Assembly (NCBI RefSeq): GCF_042650605.1
Contig: NZ_JBHSBN010000005.1
Location: 62,001 to 126,000 of the forward strand
Direction of reading: 5' to 3'
Source of the DNA: Micromonospora_J zhanjiangensis
Lineage (GTDB): Bacteria; Actinomycetota; Actinomycetes; Mycobacteriales; Micromonosporaceae
DNA length: 64,000 nucleotides
Under the pieces are notes generated by a model, which had not been told where the DNA came from, did no database searches, and worked only from the letters and a program-made list of their open reading frames with translations. The position numbers were made by a program, and so were the translations under genes. Shown here piece by piece: positions 26,233 through 33,492 of the stretch; position 1 is the first letter of the stretch; every line of letters begins with the position of its first letter.

Positions 26233-26987
26233 AGCCCGCGCAACGCGCCGCCGTCGACCGGGATGGTCAGCCCGGTCAGATAGCTCGCGGCGGGGGAGAG
26301 GACGAAGGCGGCGACCCGGCCGAACTCCGCCGGCTCGCCGAGCCGGCGGACCGGGATGGCCGCCTCGGCCTCGGCCCGGGCCCGGTCCGCGTCGCCGGTG
26401 GCGGCAAACAGTTCCCGGTTGCGGTCGGTCATGATCCGGCCGGGCAGCAGGCTGACCACCCGTACGCCGCGTGGGCCGTACTCGTCGGCCAGGTCCTTGG
26501 CCACCCCGGCGAGGCCGGGCCGCAGCCCGTTGGAGATACCCAGCCCGGTGATCGGGGTGCGGGCCGAGGTGGACAGCACCAGACCGATGGCGCCGCCCTC
26601 GGTCAACGCCGCGGCGATGGTCCGGGACAGGCGTACCGCGCCGAGGAAGACCGTCTCGAACGACGTCCGCCACTGCTCGTCGGTGACCTGGGCGGCCGTG
26701 CCGCCCGGTGGGCCGCCGACGGAGACCAGCGCGCCGTCTAGTCGACCGAACCGTTCCCGGGCGGTGTCCACCAACCGGGTCGGGGTCCGCGGGTCGGTGA
26801 GGTCGGCGGTCAGGCCGACGGCGCGGTCGGCGCCGAGCCGTCGTACGGCCGCGTCGACCGCGGCCTCGTCCCGGGCCGAGAGAACCACCCGGGCGCCGTC
26901 GGCCACCAGGCATTCCGCGGTGGCGAAGCCGAGGCCCCGGGAGGCACCGGTCAGGACGTAGACGCGGTCGGTCAGTCCGAGATCCAT
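26229..26987 (-). CDS. SDR-family oxidoreductase, non-classical active site
   Basis: Short-chain dehydrogenase of unknown substrate, 252 residues from ATG 26987 (MDLGLTDRVYVLTGASRGLG). The NAD(P)-binding TGASRGLG and the structural stretch LVSVGGPPGG (in place of NNAG) are present. The catalytic serine region reads VLSTSARTPITG, but the classical YxxxK is replaced by ISNGLRPGL, i.e. no Tyr-Lys pair at the usual spacing. Such S-N-R variants form a recognisable SDR subgroup with unclear chemistry. Ends PVDGGALRGL, typical of SDRs. Confidence 0.88.
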   Translation of the reverse strand: MDLGLTDRVYVLTGASRGLGFATAECLVADGARVVLSARDEAAVDAAVRRLGADRAVGLTADLTDPRTPTRLVDTARERFGRLDGALVSVGGPPGGTAAQVTDEQWRTSFETVFLGAVRLSRTIAAALTEGGAIGLVLSTSARTPITGLGISNGLRPGLAGVAKDLADEYGPRGVRVVSLLPGRIMTDRNRELFAATGDADRARAEAEAAIPVRRLGEPAEFGRVAAFVLSPAASYLTGLTIPVDGGALRGL

Positions 26988-27060
26988 ACCGGAGATCCTG
27001 CCGTACCGACGGGGCGGTCGCCACCGCGGCACCGCAGCCGGCACCGCGCCGCACCGGCAC

Positions 27061-27112
27061 CGCGCACCGGCACCGCGCACCGGCACCGCGCACCGGCACC
27101 GCGCACCGGCAC
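27061..27112. repeat. 13-bp tandem repeat (4 perfect copies)
   Basis: CGCGCACCGGCAC repeats head to tail four times, with degenerate partial copies on both sides (about 27045-27140). It lies in the 238-bp gap between the SDR start (26987) and the stop of the repeat-bearing hypothetical gene (27226). No coding function is apparent; the length is likely variable by slippage. Confidence 0.85.
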
Positions 27113-27225
27113 CGCGCGGCACCGCGCCGCGCCGGCACCGCCGCGAGGCACCCGCGTCGGGCGGGACCGCGGCCGCCGCGAGGCGTGGCGCCCGCAGCCG
27201 CCGGTCGGGCGCCGTCGCGGAGGGC

Positions 27226-27870
27226 TCAGCCGTCGGGCGCGCGGAGCACCCAAACCCGGCCCGCCAGCTGGACGACCACGGCGCGGCCGGCCCGGCGTAC
27301 GGTCGGGAACCGGCGGGGTCGGGGGGCCTGATCGCCGTCGTAGCGCCAGGCGGCCTCGCGCACGGCCAACTCCTCGGCGGCCGTGGCGGGCAGCCGCCCG
27401 GTCGCGGCGAGATCCCGGGCGAGGTCCCAGCCGTCCCGCAGCGAGCCCCGGGTCGGCCGCCCGTCGGCCCAGCCGGCGAAGGTGGCCGGCCACGGTGTGC
27501 CGGCGGCCAGCAGCGGCCAGTGCCGGGCCACCTCGCCGGCCCGCTTGCGCAGCAGGGCCGCGCGGGCCACGCCGACCAACCGGGCGTCGAAACCCGCCGG
27601 TACGGGCGCCCCGGCCACCAGGGCCGCCACCAGTTCGGCCTGCCGGGCGGCGAGCCCGCCGAGCGGCGCGGTCGGGTCCTCCGCCGGCCGGCGGCGCCCG
27701 GCCGTGGCCCCGGTCTCCGGGTGCCGGGGTGAGGCGGCTTCCGCGTCGGGGCGCCGGGGTGGGGTGGCCTCCGGGTCGGGGTGCCGGGGTGGGGTGGCCT
27801 CCGGGTCGGGGTGCCGGGGTGGGGTGGCCTCCGGGTCGGGGTGCCGGGGTGGGGCGGAGCCGTCGATCAT
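27226..27870 (-). CDS. Hypothetical partner protein of the DUF692 cassette, with decapeptide repeats
   Basis: 214 residues. The N-terminus holds about five copies of a 10-residue unit (PPRHPDPEAT and variants), encoded by a 30-bp DNA repeat. The remaining ~150 residues are helical: LAARQAELVAALVAGAPVPAGFDARL, RKRAGEVARHWPLLA, and end in a short beta-rich stretch RAVVVQLAGRVWVLRAPDG. The ATG overlaps the DUF692 stop (ATGA). Position next to a DUF692 enzyme, and the DxxxL-AxR-type helical pattern, suggest it acts as the substrate-delivery/partner protein that DUF692 enzymes need (as MbnC or TglI do), but no sequence signature proves this. Confidence 0.6.
   Translation of the reverse strand: MIDGSAPPRHPDPEATPPRHPDPEATPPRHPDPEATPPRRPDAEAASPRHPETGATAGRRRPAEDPTAPLGGLAARQAELVAALVAGAPVPAGFDARLVGVARAALLRKRAGEVARHWPLLAAGTPWPATFAGWADGRPTRGSLRDGWDLARDLAATGRLPATAAEELAVREAAWRYDGDQAPRPRRFPTVRRAGRAVVVQLAGRVWVLRAPDG
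27721..27860. repeat. 30-bp in-frame tandem repeat
   Basis: Units at 27751-27780, 27781-27810 and 27811-27840 are nearly identical, with a partial copy at 27841-27860 and a degenerate one at 27721-27750. They encode the decapeptide repeat of the hypothetical protein at 27226-27870. There are no spacers, so this is not a CRISPR array. Confidence 0.9.
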
Positions 27871-28778
27871 GTCACCCTCGGATGGCCGGCGGCCGCGGCG
27901 ATGGCGTCCAACTCGCCGCGCAGCGCCTCGGCCGGCGGGTACGACCCGTCGCGTTCCAGCATCAACGCCGGGGGTCGACGCCGCGCCGCGAGTTCGCCGA
28001 TCAGGTCGAGCACCGGTCCGGGCACCGGATCGGCGTGCGTGTCGTGGTAGACGCCGCCGTGCTCGGCACCGCCCGCCACGTGGACGTAGCCGATCCGGTC
28101 CAGCGGCAGCCGGTCGAGCAGGGCGAGCGGGTCGTCGCCCCGGTTGCGGGCGTTGGCGTACACGTTGGCGAGGTCGAGCAGCAGCAGCGCGCCGGTACGG
28201 TCCAGGATCTCGGTGAGGAACGTGGCCTCGTCGAGTTCGTCGTCGGGCCAGTCGAAGACCGCCGCGATCGGTTCCAGCGCCAGCGGCACCGGCAGTTCCT
28301 CCTGGGTGCGCCGGACGTTGGCGACCATCGCGTCGACCGCCTCCCGGGTGCGGGGCAGCGGCAGCAGGTGCCCGGCCTCCACGTCACCGGCCCGGACGAA
28401 CGCGATGTGTTCGCTGACCAGCGGCGCGTCGAACAGCTCGGCCACCTCGGCCAGGTGGGCCACCCGGTCCGGCTGGACCGGTTCGGCGCCGCCCAGGGAG
28501 AGCCGTACCCCGTGCGGCACGACCGCGACACCCCGCCCGCGCAGCGCGGCCAGCCCTTCGGGTACGGGGTGGTGACCGCCCACCGACTCGGCGACCACCT
28601 CGACGAAGCGCAGGCCGGGCAGGTCGGCGACGAAGCCGGCGATCTCCGGCCGCCACCCGATCCCCACCCCGCACACCGAACCGATACCCGCGCCGGTCGC
28701 CGACCCGGTCCGGTCCTCGTGGTCCGACCCGGTCCGGCCGTCCGCCGAGATTCGGAGATCGCACCGTGGGCCGTTCAT
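27867..28778 (-). CDS. DUF692-family (MbnB/TglH-like) multinuclear iron enzyme
   Basis: TIM-barrel enzyme of the family that oxidatively modifies cysteine residues in peptides (methanobactin MbnB, 3-thiaglutamate TglH; known for the family). 303 residues from ATG 28778, which overlaps the stop of the upstream TIGR04222-type gene. Conserved metal-ligand candidates: H89 (VPHGVRLSLGG), E123-H124 (SEHIAFV), E169 (LEPI), D202 and N205 (DLANVYANAR), H233 (HVAGG), H245/H248/D250 (HDTHADPV), E in LERDGSYP. The N-terminal ~38 residues are variable and probably disordered. Operon context with Cys-rich tail proteins supports a cysteine-modifying role; the substrate is inferred. Confidence 0.88.
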   Translation of the reverse strand: MNGPRCDLRISADGRTGSDHEDRTGSATGAGIGSVCGVGIGWRPEIAGFVADLPGLRFVEVVAESVGGHHPVPEGLAALRGRGVAVVPHGVRLSLGGAEPVQPDRVAHLAEVAELFDAPLVSEHIAFVRAGDVEAGHLLPLPRTREAVDAMVANVRRTQEELPVPLALEPIAAVFDWPDDELDEATFLTEILDRTGALLLLDLANVYANARNRGDDPLALLDRLPLDRIGYVHVAGGAEHGGVYHDTHADPVPGPVLDLIGELAARRRPPALMLERDGSYPPAEALRGELDAIAAAAGHPRVT

Positions 28779-29689
28779 CCGCCGCACCCGCTGCCACCGC
28801 CGCAGGAACTGCCCCCACCGCAGGAGCTGCCGCTACTGCAGGAACTGCTGCTCCCGCCGGAGGACGTGCTGCCCCAGCCCGTGCCGGTGGCCACCGCGCC
28901 CCGGTGGATCTGGGCCAGGCCGGCGAACTCGGGGTCCATCGCCCAGAGCGAGGCGGTGCCGAACAGCGCGATGCCCATCGCGGCTCCCGCGGACCCGTAG
29001 GTGGTGTACGCGGGGGACTTGTTCGGCGCGAGGTGCCGGTTGCGGTCGCGCAGGCTCGCCACCGCGGCGCTGCCGGCCCGGGTCCGGCGCGGTGTCCGGC
29101 CGGTCAGCGCGAAGCAGATGGCCAGCCCGACGACGGTGATCAGCAGGTAGCCGATCGGCTTTCCGTTGGACAGGCCGTTGACCAGCCGGAACGCGCCGAG
29201 CCCGAGCAGCGTCCAGGTGAGCAACTGGAAGATCAGGGCGAGGCCGCGGCGGGCCGGGTCGACCGCCAGGCCGCGCCGCACCAGATCCTGACGCAGCTCG
29301 TCGAGGGCGGTGCGCACCCACTGGTCGCCGGTCAGGTCGCGGGCCCGGATCCGCTTGCCGGCCGCGTTGTAGACGGCCTGGTCGAGCGGGGTGGACCCGG
29401 TCGGCATCGGGCCGGTGGTGGTGAGCATCCCGTCGGGGGCAATGCCGAGCGCGCCCGCGCCGCGCAACCCGCCGAGCGCGGTGTAGACCGCGAGCCGGTC
29501 CCCGGCGTTGAGGTAGGCCGCCTGCTGCGGGTGGACCCGGTCGTACCCGGGTTCCCGCCTGCCGGCGAAGGCCCAGGCCCGGTACAACAGCGTGCCGGCC
29601 ACGACCACCGCCGCCGCCACCAGGTAGAACCGCAGGAAGGCCGGACCGGAGATGCCCCAGGTGTCGCCGCTCGCCGCCAGTGTCCGCAT
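28775..29689 (-). CDS. TIGR04222-type membrane protein with Cys/Gly/Ser-rich tail (copy 1)
   Basis: 304 residues beginning MRTLAASGDTWGISGPAFLR. Transmembrane helices at about 18-40, 148-170 and 178-200; a soluble domain of ~110 residues (YDRVHPQQAAYLNAGDRLAVY ...) lies between the first two. The C-terminus is low complexity: GSSSSCSSGSSCGGGSSCGG and onward, holding four cysteines. The overall layout matches the TIGR04222 domain proteins of actinomycetes. Its stop overlaps the DUF692 start, so the tail protein and the enzyme are made together. It is a tandem duplicate of the gene at 29868-30770. The tail is a plausible substrate of DUF692. Confidence 0.8.
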   Translation of the reverse strand: MRTLAASGDTWGISGPAFLRFYLVAAAVVVAGTLLYRAWAFAGRREPGYDRVHPQQAAYLNAGDRLAVYTALGGLRGAGALGIAPDGMLTTTGPMPTGSTPLDQAVYNAAGKRIRARDLTGDQWVRTALDELRQDLVRRGLAVDPARRGLALIFQLLTWTLLGLGAFRLVNGLSNGKPIGYLLITVVGLAICFALTGRTPRRTRAGSAAVASLRDRNRHLAPNKSPAYTTYGSAGAAMGIALFGTASLWAMDPEFAGLAQIHRGAVATGTGWGSTSSGGSSSSCSSGSSCGGGSSCGGGSGCGG

Positions 29690-29766
29690 CTGCCGCTCCT
29701 GTCGAGGATGGGGTGCATGGCGCCATCATTGTGCGGCAGGCACGCCAGCGACTCAGCCTTGCGTGG

Positions 29767-29845
29767 TCAGGGCCGGCGGACGGCCTCCTCGACCGGGTCG
29801 AGCACCCGGCCCAGGTCGCCGGCCGGGGCGTCCCACCGCCAGGTC
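29767..29845 (-). pseudogene. Duplicated 3' end of the acnR-like gene
   Basis: About 79 bp match the last ~26 codons and stop of the TetR gene at 30851-30930 with only a handful of changes (both encode GDLGRVLD-x-VEEAVRRP-stop). It sits between the two tail-protein genes at the same distance from copy 1 as the intact regulator end lies from copy 2. This is the scar of a tandem duplication whose unit was [acnR 3' end - spacer - TIGR04222 gene]. Confidence 0.85.
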
Positions 29846-29867
29846 CGGCCGTCGCGCGTCGACCGGG

Positions 29868-30770
29868 TCAGCCGCCGCACCCGCCGCACCCGCCGCAGCC
29901 GCCGCAACCGCCCCCACAGGAACTGCAGCCGCCGCAGGAGCTGGCGCCCTCGCCCGTGGTGCCGCTACCGGCCAGCGCGTTCCGCTGGATCTGGGCCTGG
30001 CCGGCGAACGCGGGGTCCATCGCCCAGAGCGAGGCGGTGCCGAACAGGGCGATGCCCATCGCCGCTCCCGCCGCGCCGTAGGTGGCGTACGCGGGGGACA
30101 TGCTGGGCGCGAGGTGCCGGTTGCGGTCGCGCAGGCTCGCCACGGCGGTGGCGCCGGCCCGGGTCCGGCGCGGTGTCCGGCCGGTCAGCGCGAAGCAGAT
30201 GCCCAGGCCGACGATGGTGACCAGCAGGTAGCCGACCGGCTTGCCGGTGGACAGGCCGGTGACCAGCCGGAGCCCGCCGACCGCGAGCAACGCCCAGCAG
30301 GCCAGCTGGAAGAGCCGGGCGATCCGGCGACGGGCCGGGTCGACGGCCAGGCCTTGCCGGACCAGATCCCGGCGCAACTCGTCGAGGGCGTCGGCCACCC
30401 GCTGGTCCCCGATTAGGTCACCCGCCCGGGTCCGGTTGCCAGCGGCGTGGTAGACGGCCCGGCTGAGCGGGGTGGCCCCGGTCGGCAGCCGGCCGGTGGT
30501 GGTCAGCACACCGTCGTGGGCGACGCCGACCGCGTCCGCGCTGCGCAACCAGCCGAGCGCGGTGTAGACCGCGAGCCGGTCCCCGGCGTTGAGGTAGGCC
30601 GCCTGTTGCGGGTGGATCCGGTCGTACCCGGGATCGCGGCTGCCGGCGAAGGCCCACGCCCGGTAGAGCAGCGTGCCGACCACGACCAGTGCCGCCGCCG
30701 CCAGGTAGAGCCGCAGAAAGGCCGGGCCGGGGATACCCCAGGTGTCGCCGCTCGCCGCCAGTGTCCGCAT
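29868..30770 (-). CDS. TIGR04222-type membrane protein with Cys/Gly-rich tail (copy 2)
   Basis: 300 residues, closely similar to copy 1 over the whole membrane part (MRTLAASGDTWGIPGPAFLR; helices at about 18-40, 148-170, 178-200). The tail differs: GASSCGGCSSCGGGCGGCGG and onward, with seven cysteines, mostly as CGG repeats. The membrane and tail parts evolve differently: the tail has diverged in length and Cys spacing, as a substrate region might. It lies 80 bp downstream of the acnR-like gene. Function unknown. Confidence 0.8.
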   Translation of the reverse strand: MRTLAASGDTWGIPGPAFLRLYLAAAALVVVGTLLYRAWAFAGSRDPGYDRIHPQQAAYLNAGDRLAVYTALGWLRSADAVGVAHDGVLTTTGRLPTGATPLSRAVYHAAGNRTRAGDLIGDQRVADALDELRRDLVRQGLAVDPARRRIARLFQLACWALLAVGGLRLVTGLSTGKPVGYLLVTIVGLGICFALTGRTPRRTRAGATAVASLRDRNRHLAPSMSPAYATYGAAGAAMGIALFGTASLWAMDPAFAGQAQIQRNALAGSGTTGEGASSCGGCSSCGGGCGGCGGCGGCGG

Positions 30771-30850
30771 CTGCCACTCCTGTCGAGGTGGAATGCAGGG
30801 GCACCATCATTGTGCGGCAGGCACACCAACGAATCGAGAGGCATAATTTT

Positions 30851-31423
30851 TCAGGGCCGGCGGACGGCCTCCTCGACCAGGTCGAGCACCCGGCCCAGGT
30901 CGCCGGCCGGCCGGCCCATCGCCAGGTGCAGCACCAGGCCGTCGTAGGCCAGCTCCAGGAACTGGGTCAACACCTCGATCGGTACGTCGTCGCGCAGCAC
31001 GCCCGCCTCCCGTTGCCGGGCCAGCCGGTCCCGGGTGGCCGCGGCGATCGCCGCGGACCGCTCGGCCCAACGCTTGGCGAACTCCGGATCGGTCCGTAAC
31101 CGCCGGGAGACCTCCAGTTGGCTGCCGAGCCAGCCGGCGGTGTCCGGCGACGTCGCCCGGGCCAGCAGGTCCCGCATCACCTGGACCAGGCCGTTGCGGG
31201 CGACCGTTTCGACCATGGCGGCCGCGTCGTCCTCGGCGACGGCGAGGAAGAGCGAGTCCTTGTCCCGGAAGTGGTGGAAGATCGCGCCGCGGGACAGGCC
31301 GGTCGCCTCCTCCAGCCGCCGGACCGTGGCGCCCTCGTAACCGTGCCGCGCGAAACAGGCGCGCGCCGCGGCCAGGATCTCCTGGCGGCGCGCGTCCAAC
31401 TGGTCCTGGCTTACCCTGGGCAC
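30851..31423 (-). CDS. acnR: TetR-family regulator, AcnR-like
   Basis: 190 residues from GTG 31423 (PRVSQDQLDARRQEILAAAR; an upstream ATG would add residues with no family match). The HTH part reads GYEGATVRRLEEATGLSRGA then IFHHFRDKDSLFLAVA, which closely follows AcnR, the TetR-type repressor of aconitase known from Corynebacterium glutamicum. Here it is not adjacent to acnA (13 kb away), but both genes have a similar palindrome upstream. The C-terminal ligand domain is normal length. Call as AcnR orthologue is by motif resemblance. Confidence 0.78.
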   Translation of the reverse strand: MPRVSQDQLDARRQEILAAARACFARHGYEGATVRRLEEATGLSRGAIFHHFRDKDSLFLAVAEDDAAAMVETVARNGLVQVMRDLLARATSPDTAGWLGSQLEVSRRLRTDPEFAKRWAERSAAIAAATRDRLARQREAGVLRDDVPIEVLTQFLELAYDGLVLHLAMGRPAGDLGRVLDLVEEAVRRP

Positions 31424-31459
31424 CAGTCGATCGTGACAGGTACCGGAAGCCAATGCAAT

Positions 31460-31471
31460 CCGTACGTACGG
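31460..31471. promoter_or_regulatory. Candidate AcnR operator upstream of acnR
   Basis: Perfect 12-bp palindrome CCGTACGTACGG located 37 bp upstream of the acnR-like GTG. A related sequence, CCGTACGTCCGT followed by CTTG as here, lies upstream of acnA at 44709-44720 in the same orientation. The known C. glutamicum AcnR site also contains GTAC half-sites. Inference: autoregulation and acnA control by the same protein. Confidence 0.55.
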
Positions 31472-31552
31472 CTTGTTAATACGCGGCGCGCCACCCCGCG
31501 CTCACCCGCCGACGGTGGCCGCAGCGGCGGGTGACCCCCTACCATCGGCGGC

Positions 31553-32428
31553 GTGTCGACACAGTCCTGGGAGCTACCGACCGATCCGCTGCGGGTGGCG
31601 GCGGTGCAGGCCGAGGCGGTCCCCGGTGATCTGGCCGGCAACGCGGCCACCGCCGCCCGGACGGTCACGGCGGCCGGGGCCGAGGGAGCGGCCGTGGCGG
31701 TGCTGCCGGAGTTGTTCCTGCCGGCGTACCACCCGGATACGCTGCGGGCCGACCCGGCCGGCACCGACCTGGCCGCGGACCACGCGGGCCGGGTCGACGA
31801 TCCCCGGCTGGACCCGCTGCGGCTGGCCGCCCGGGACGCCCGGGTCGTCGTGGTGGTCGGCGCGGCGGTCCGCCACCCCGACGGCCGGCGGGCCTGTTCG
31901 GCCCTGCTGGTCGACCGGACCGGCCAGGTCACCTGCGGGTACGACAAGCAGCACCTGTGCGGTCCGGACGAACGGGAGTTGTTCGTCCCGGGCCGGCGCG
32001 GTGCCACCCTGCTGGTCGACGGGTGGCGGCTGGGGTTGGGCGTCTGCTACGACGGCTGCTTCCCCGAGCACGGCCGGGCCGCGGCCGACGACGGCGCGCA
32101 CGGTTACCTCTGTCCGGCCGCCTACCGGGACGGTTCGCAGCACCGGCGGGATCTCTACTACCCGGCCCGGGCCCTGGAGAACACCATGTACGTCGTCTTC
32201 GCCAACCCGGTCGGTGGTCCGCCGCCGTGGCGGTTCAACGGCGGTGCCGCCGTCTACGACCCGGAGGGTCGCCCGCTGCGTCGCGCACCGGACCACGGAA
32301 CGGCCATCGTCGTCGCCAGCTGCGAACCCGCCGTGCTGGCCGAGGTCCGGGCGGCGCACCCGATGCTCGCCGACCGGCTCCCCGACCAGGGAACGGACCG
32401 GGCGACCGTCGGCGACCTCACCGGGTGA
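31553..32428 (+). CDS. Carbon-nitrogen hydrolase (nitrilase superfamily)
   Basis: Hydrolyses an amide or nitrile-like bond; substrate unknown. 291 residues from GTG 31553. Catalytic triad in place: Glu in VLPELFLPAY, Lys in YDKQHLCGPDE and Cys in GVCYDGCFPEHGR. The stretch YYPARALENTMYVVFANPVG is typical of the omega-amidase/N-carbamoylase-like branch. Divergent from acnR with a 129-bp gap that carries the palindromic operator candidate, so its promoter could also be affected. Confidence 0.9.
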   Translation: MSTQSWELPTDPLRVAAVQAEAVPGDLAGNAATAARTVTAAGAEGAAVAVLPELFLPAYHPDTLRADPAGTDLAADHAGRVDDPRLDPLRLAARDARVVVVVGAAVRHPDGRRACSALLVDRTGQVTCGYDKQHLCGPDERELFVPGRRGATLLVDGWRLGLGVCYDGCFPEHGRAAADDGAHGYLCPAAYRDGSQHRRDLYYPARALENTMYVVFANPVGGPPPWRFNGGAAVYDPEGRPLRRAPDHGTAIVVASCEPAVLAEVRAAHPMLADRLPDQGTDRATVGDLTG

Positions 32429-32456
32429 GGCGTGGCCGGGCCGGCGCCCGAAGCGG

Positions 32457-32843
32457 TCATTCCGTTCGCTGGGAGATCATCCACTGGTGCCCGAACGGGT
32501 CGGCGATCCGGCCGGCCCGCCCGCCGTGGGGCTGGTCGCGCACCCGGTGGACGACGACGGCACCGGCGTTGGTCGCGGCCGCCTCGATCGCGTCGGCGTC
32601 GGAGACGTCGAGTGCCATGATCACCGGCGGTCCGCCGGTCGAGGTCGGCGCGGTGTCCCCGTACCCCTCGTCCTTGAGCGCGACGGTGAAGGTCCCGATG
32701 GTGACCTCCGCGTGGACGACACTGCCGCCGTCGTCGGTGTACCGGGCGGTCTCCCGCGCGCCGAAGGCGCTCCGGTAGAAGTCGATCGCGGCCGCGGCGT
32801 CGGCGACCACCAGTTTCGGATAGAGGTTCTGGATCTCGGTCAT
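32457..32843 (-). CDS. VOC-family protein (PhnB/glyoxalase-like)
   Basis: 128 residues starting MTEIQNLYPKLVVADAAAAI. Two beta-alpha-beta-beta-beta units with FYRSAFGARET and the end RIADPFGHQWMISQR, the pattern of PhnB-like VOC proteins. Metal-ligand positions of true glyoxalases are only partly present (His in VVHAEV, Glu nearby), so enzymatic function is uncertain. Convergent with the nitrilase gene. Confidence 0.88.
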   Translation of the reverse strand: MTEIQNLYPKLVVADAAAAIDFYRSAFGARETARYTDDGGSVVHAEVTIGTFTVALKDEGYGDTAPTSTGGPPVIMALDVSDADAIEAAATNAGAVVVHRVRDQPHGGRAGRIADPFGHQWMISQRTE

Positions 32844-32889
32844 CCGGTCAGCATGAACCGCCGGCCGGCCGGGCGATTGTAGAAATGGG

Positions 32890-33447
32890 TCATGCCGGGA
32901 CGTGGTTCCGGGCGCCGTCCGACCGGGGCCGGTACGCGGTCGGGCTGAACCCGGCGAACGCCCGGAAGTCGTGGATCATGTGGGCCTGGTCGTGGTAGCC
33001 GTGCTCCGCCGCGAGCCGGGCCCAGTCCGGTGCCAGGCCGTGCCGGGCGTCGGTGGTGACCGCACCGAGCAGCCGCTGGAACCGGCGCACCCGGGCGAAC
33101 CGCTTCGGCGTGATCCCGACCCGGTCCCCGAACCTGCTGGCCAACCGTCGCCGGGTCCAACCGAGGCGGTCCTCCACCTCGGCCACGGTGGCGCCCCGGT
33201 GCAGGACGGCCGCCGCGACCGTGACCGCCGGGTCCGCGGCCGGCGCCCCGGCCGCCCGGGCCAGCAGGACCGCCTCCACCCACGCCCCGCAGGCTATCGC
33301 CAGCGGCGGACGGTAGCCGATGGCGCGGCGTTCGTGGCGGCCGGCCGGGCCCGGCCGTTCGCCCCGGCCGGTCGCACCTTCGGCGGATCGTCCACAACGG
33401 GCCACGCGGACCGGTCCGGCGGCCGTGCGGACCTCCCCGGTGGCCAC
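32890..33447 (-). CDS. Short AraC-type regulator (DNA-binding domain, N-terminal domain missing)
   Basis: About 185 residues from GTG 33447. The last ~110 residues are an AraC double helix-turn-helix: VAEVEDRLGWTRRRLASRFG, then ITPKRFARVRRFQRLLGAV, LAAEHGYHDQAHMIHDFRAF and GFSPTAYRP. Canonical relatives have 250-290 residues with a cupin-like sensing domain in front; here only ~75 poorly conserved residues precede, so the gene may be an N-terminally truncated relic or a stand-alone binding domain. Divergent from the HAD gene, 45 bp between starts. Confidence 0.65.
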   Translation of the reverse strand: MATGEVRTAAGPVRVARCGRSAEGATGRGERPGPAGRHERRAIGYRPPLAIACGAWVEAVLLARAAGAPAADPAVTVAAAVLHRGATVAEVEDRLGWTRRRLASRFGDRVGITPKRFARVRRFQRLLGAVTTDARHGLAPDWARLAAEHGYHDQAHMIHDFRAFAGFSPTAYRPRSDGARNHVPA

Positions 33448-33492
33448 CTGCCGGACTGTTCCCGGGCGGCCCAGGTCACGTAGTGTCTCGGC

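Noticed and set aside
27721..27860. Possible CRISPR array
   Set aside because: The 30-bp units are directly adjacent, without spacers, and encode an in-frame decapeptide repeat.
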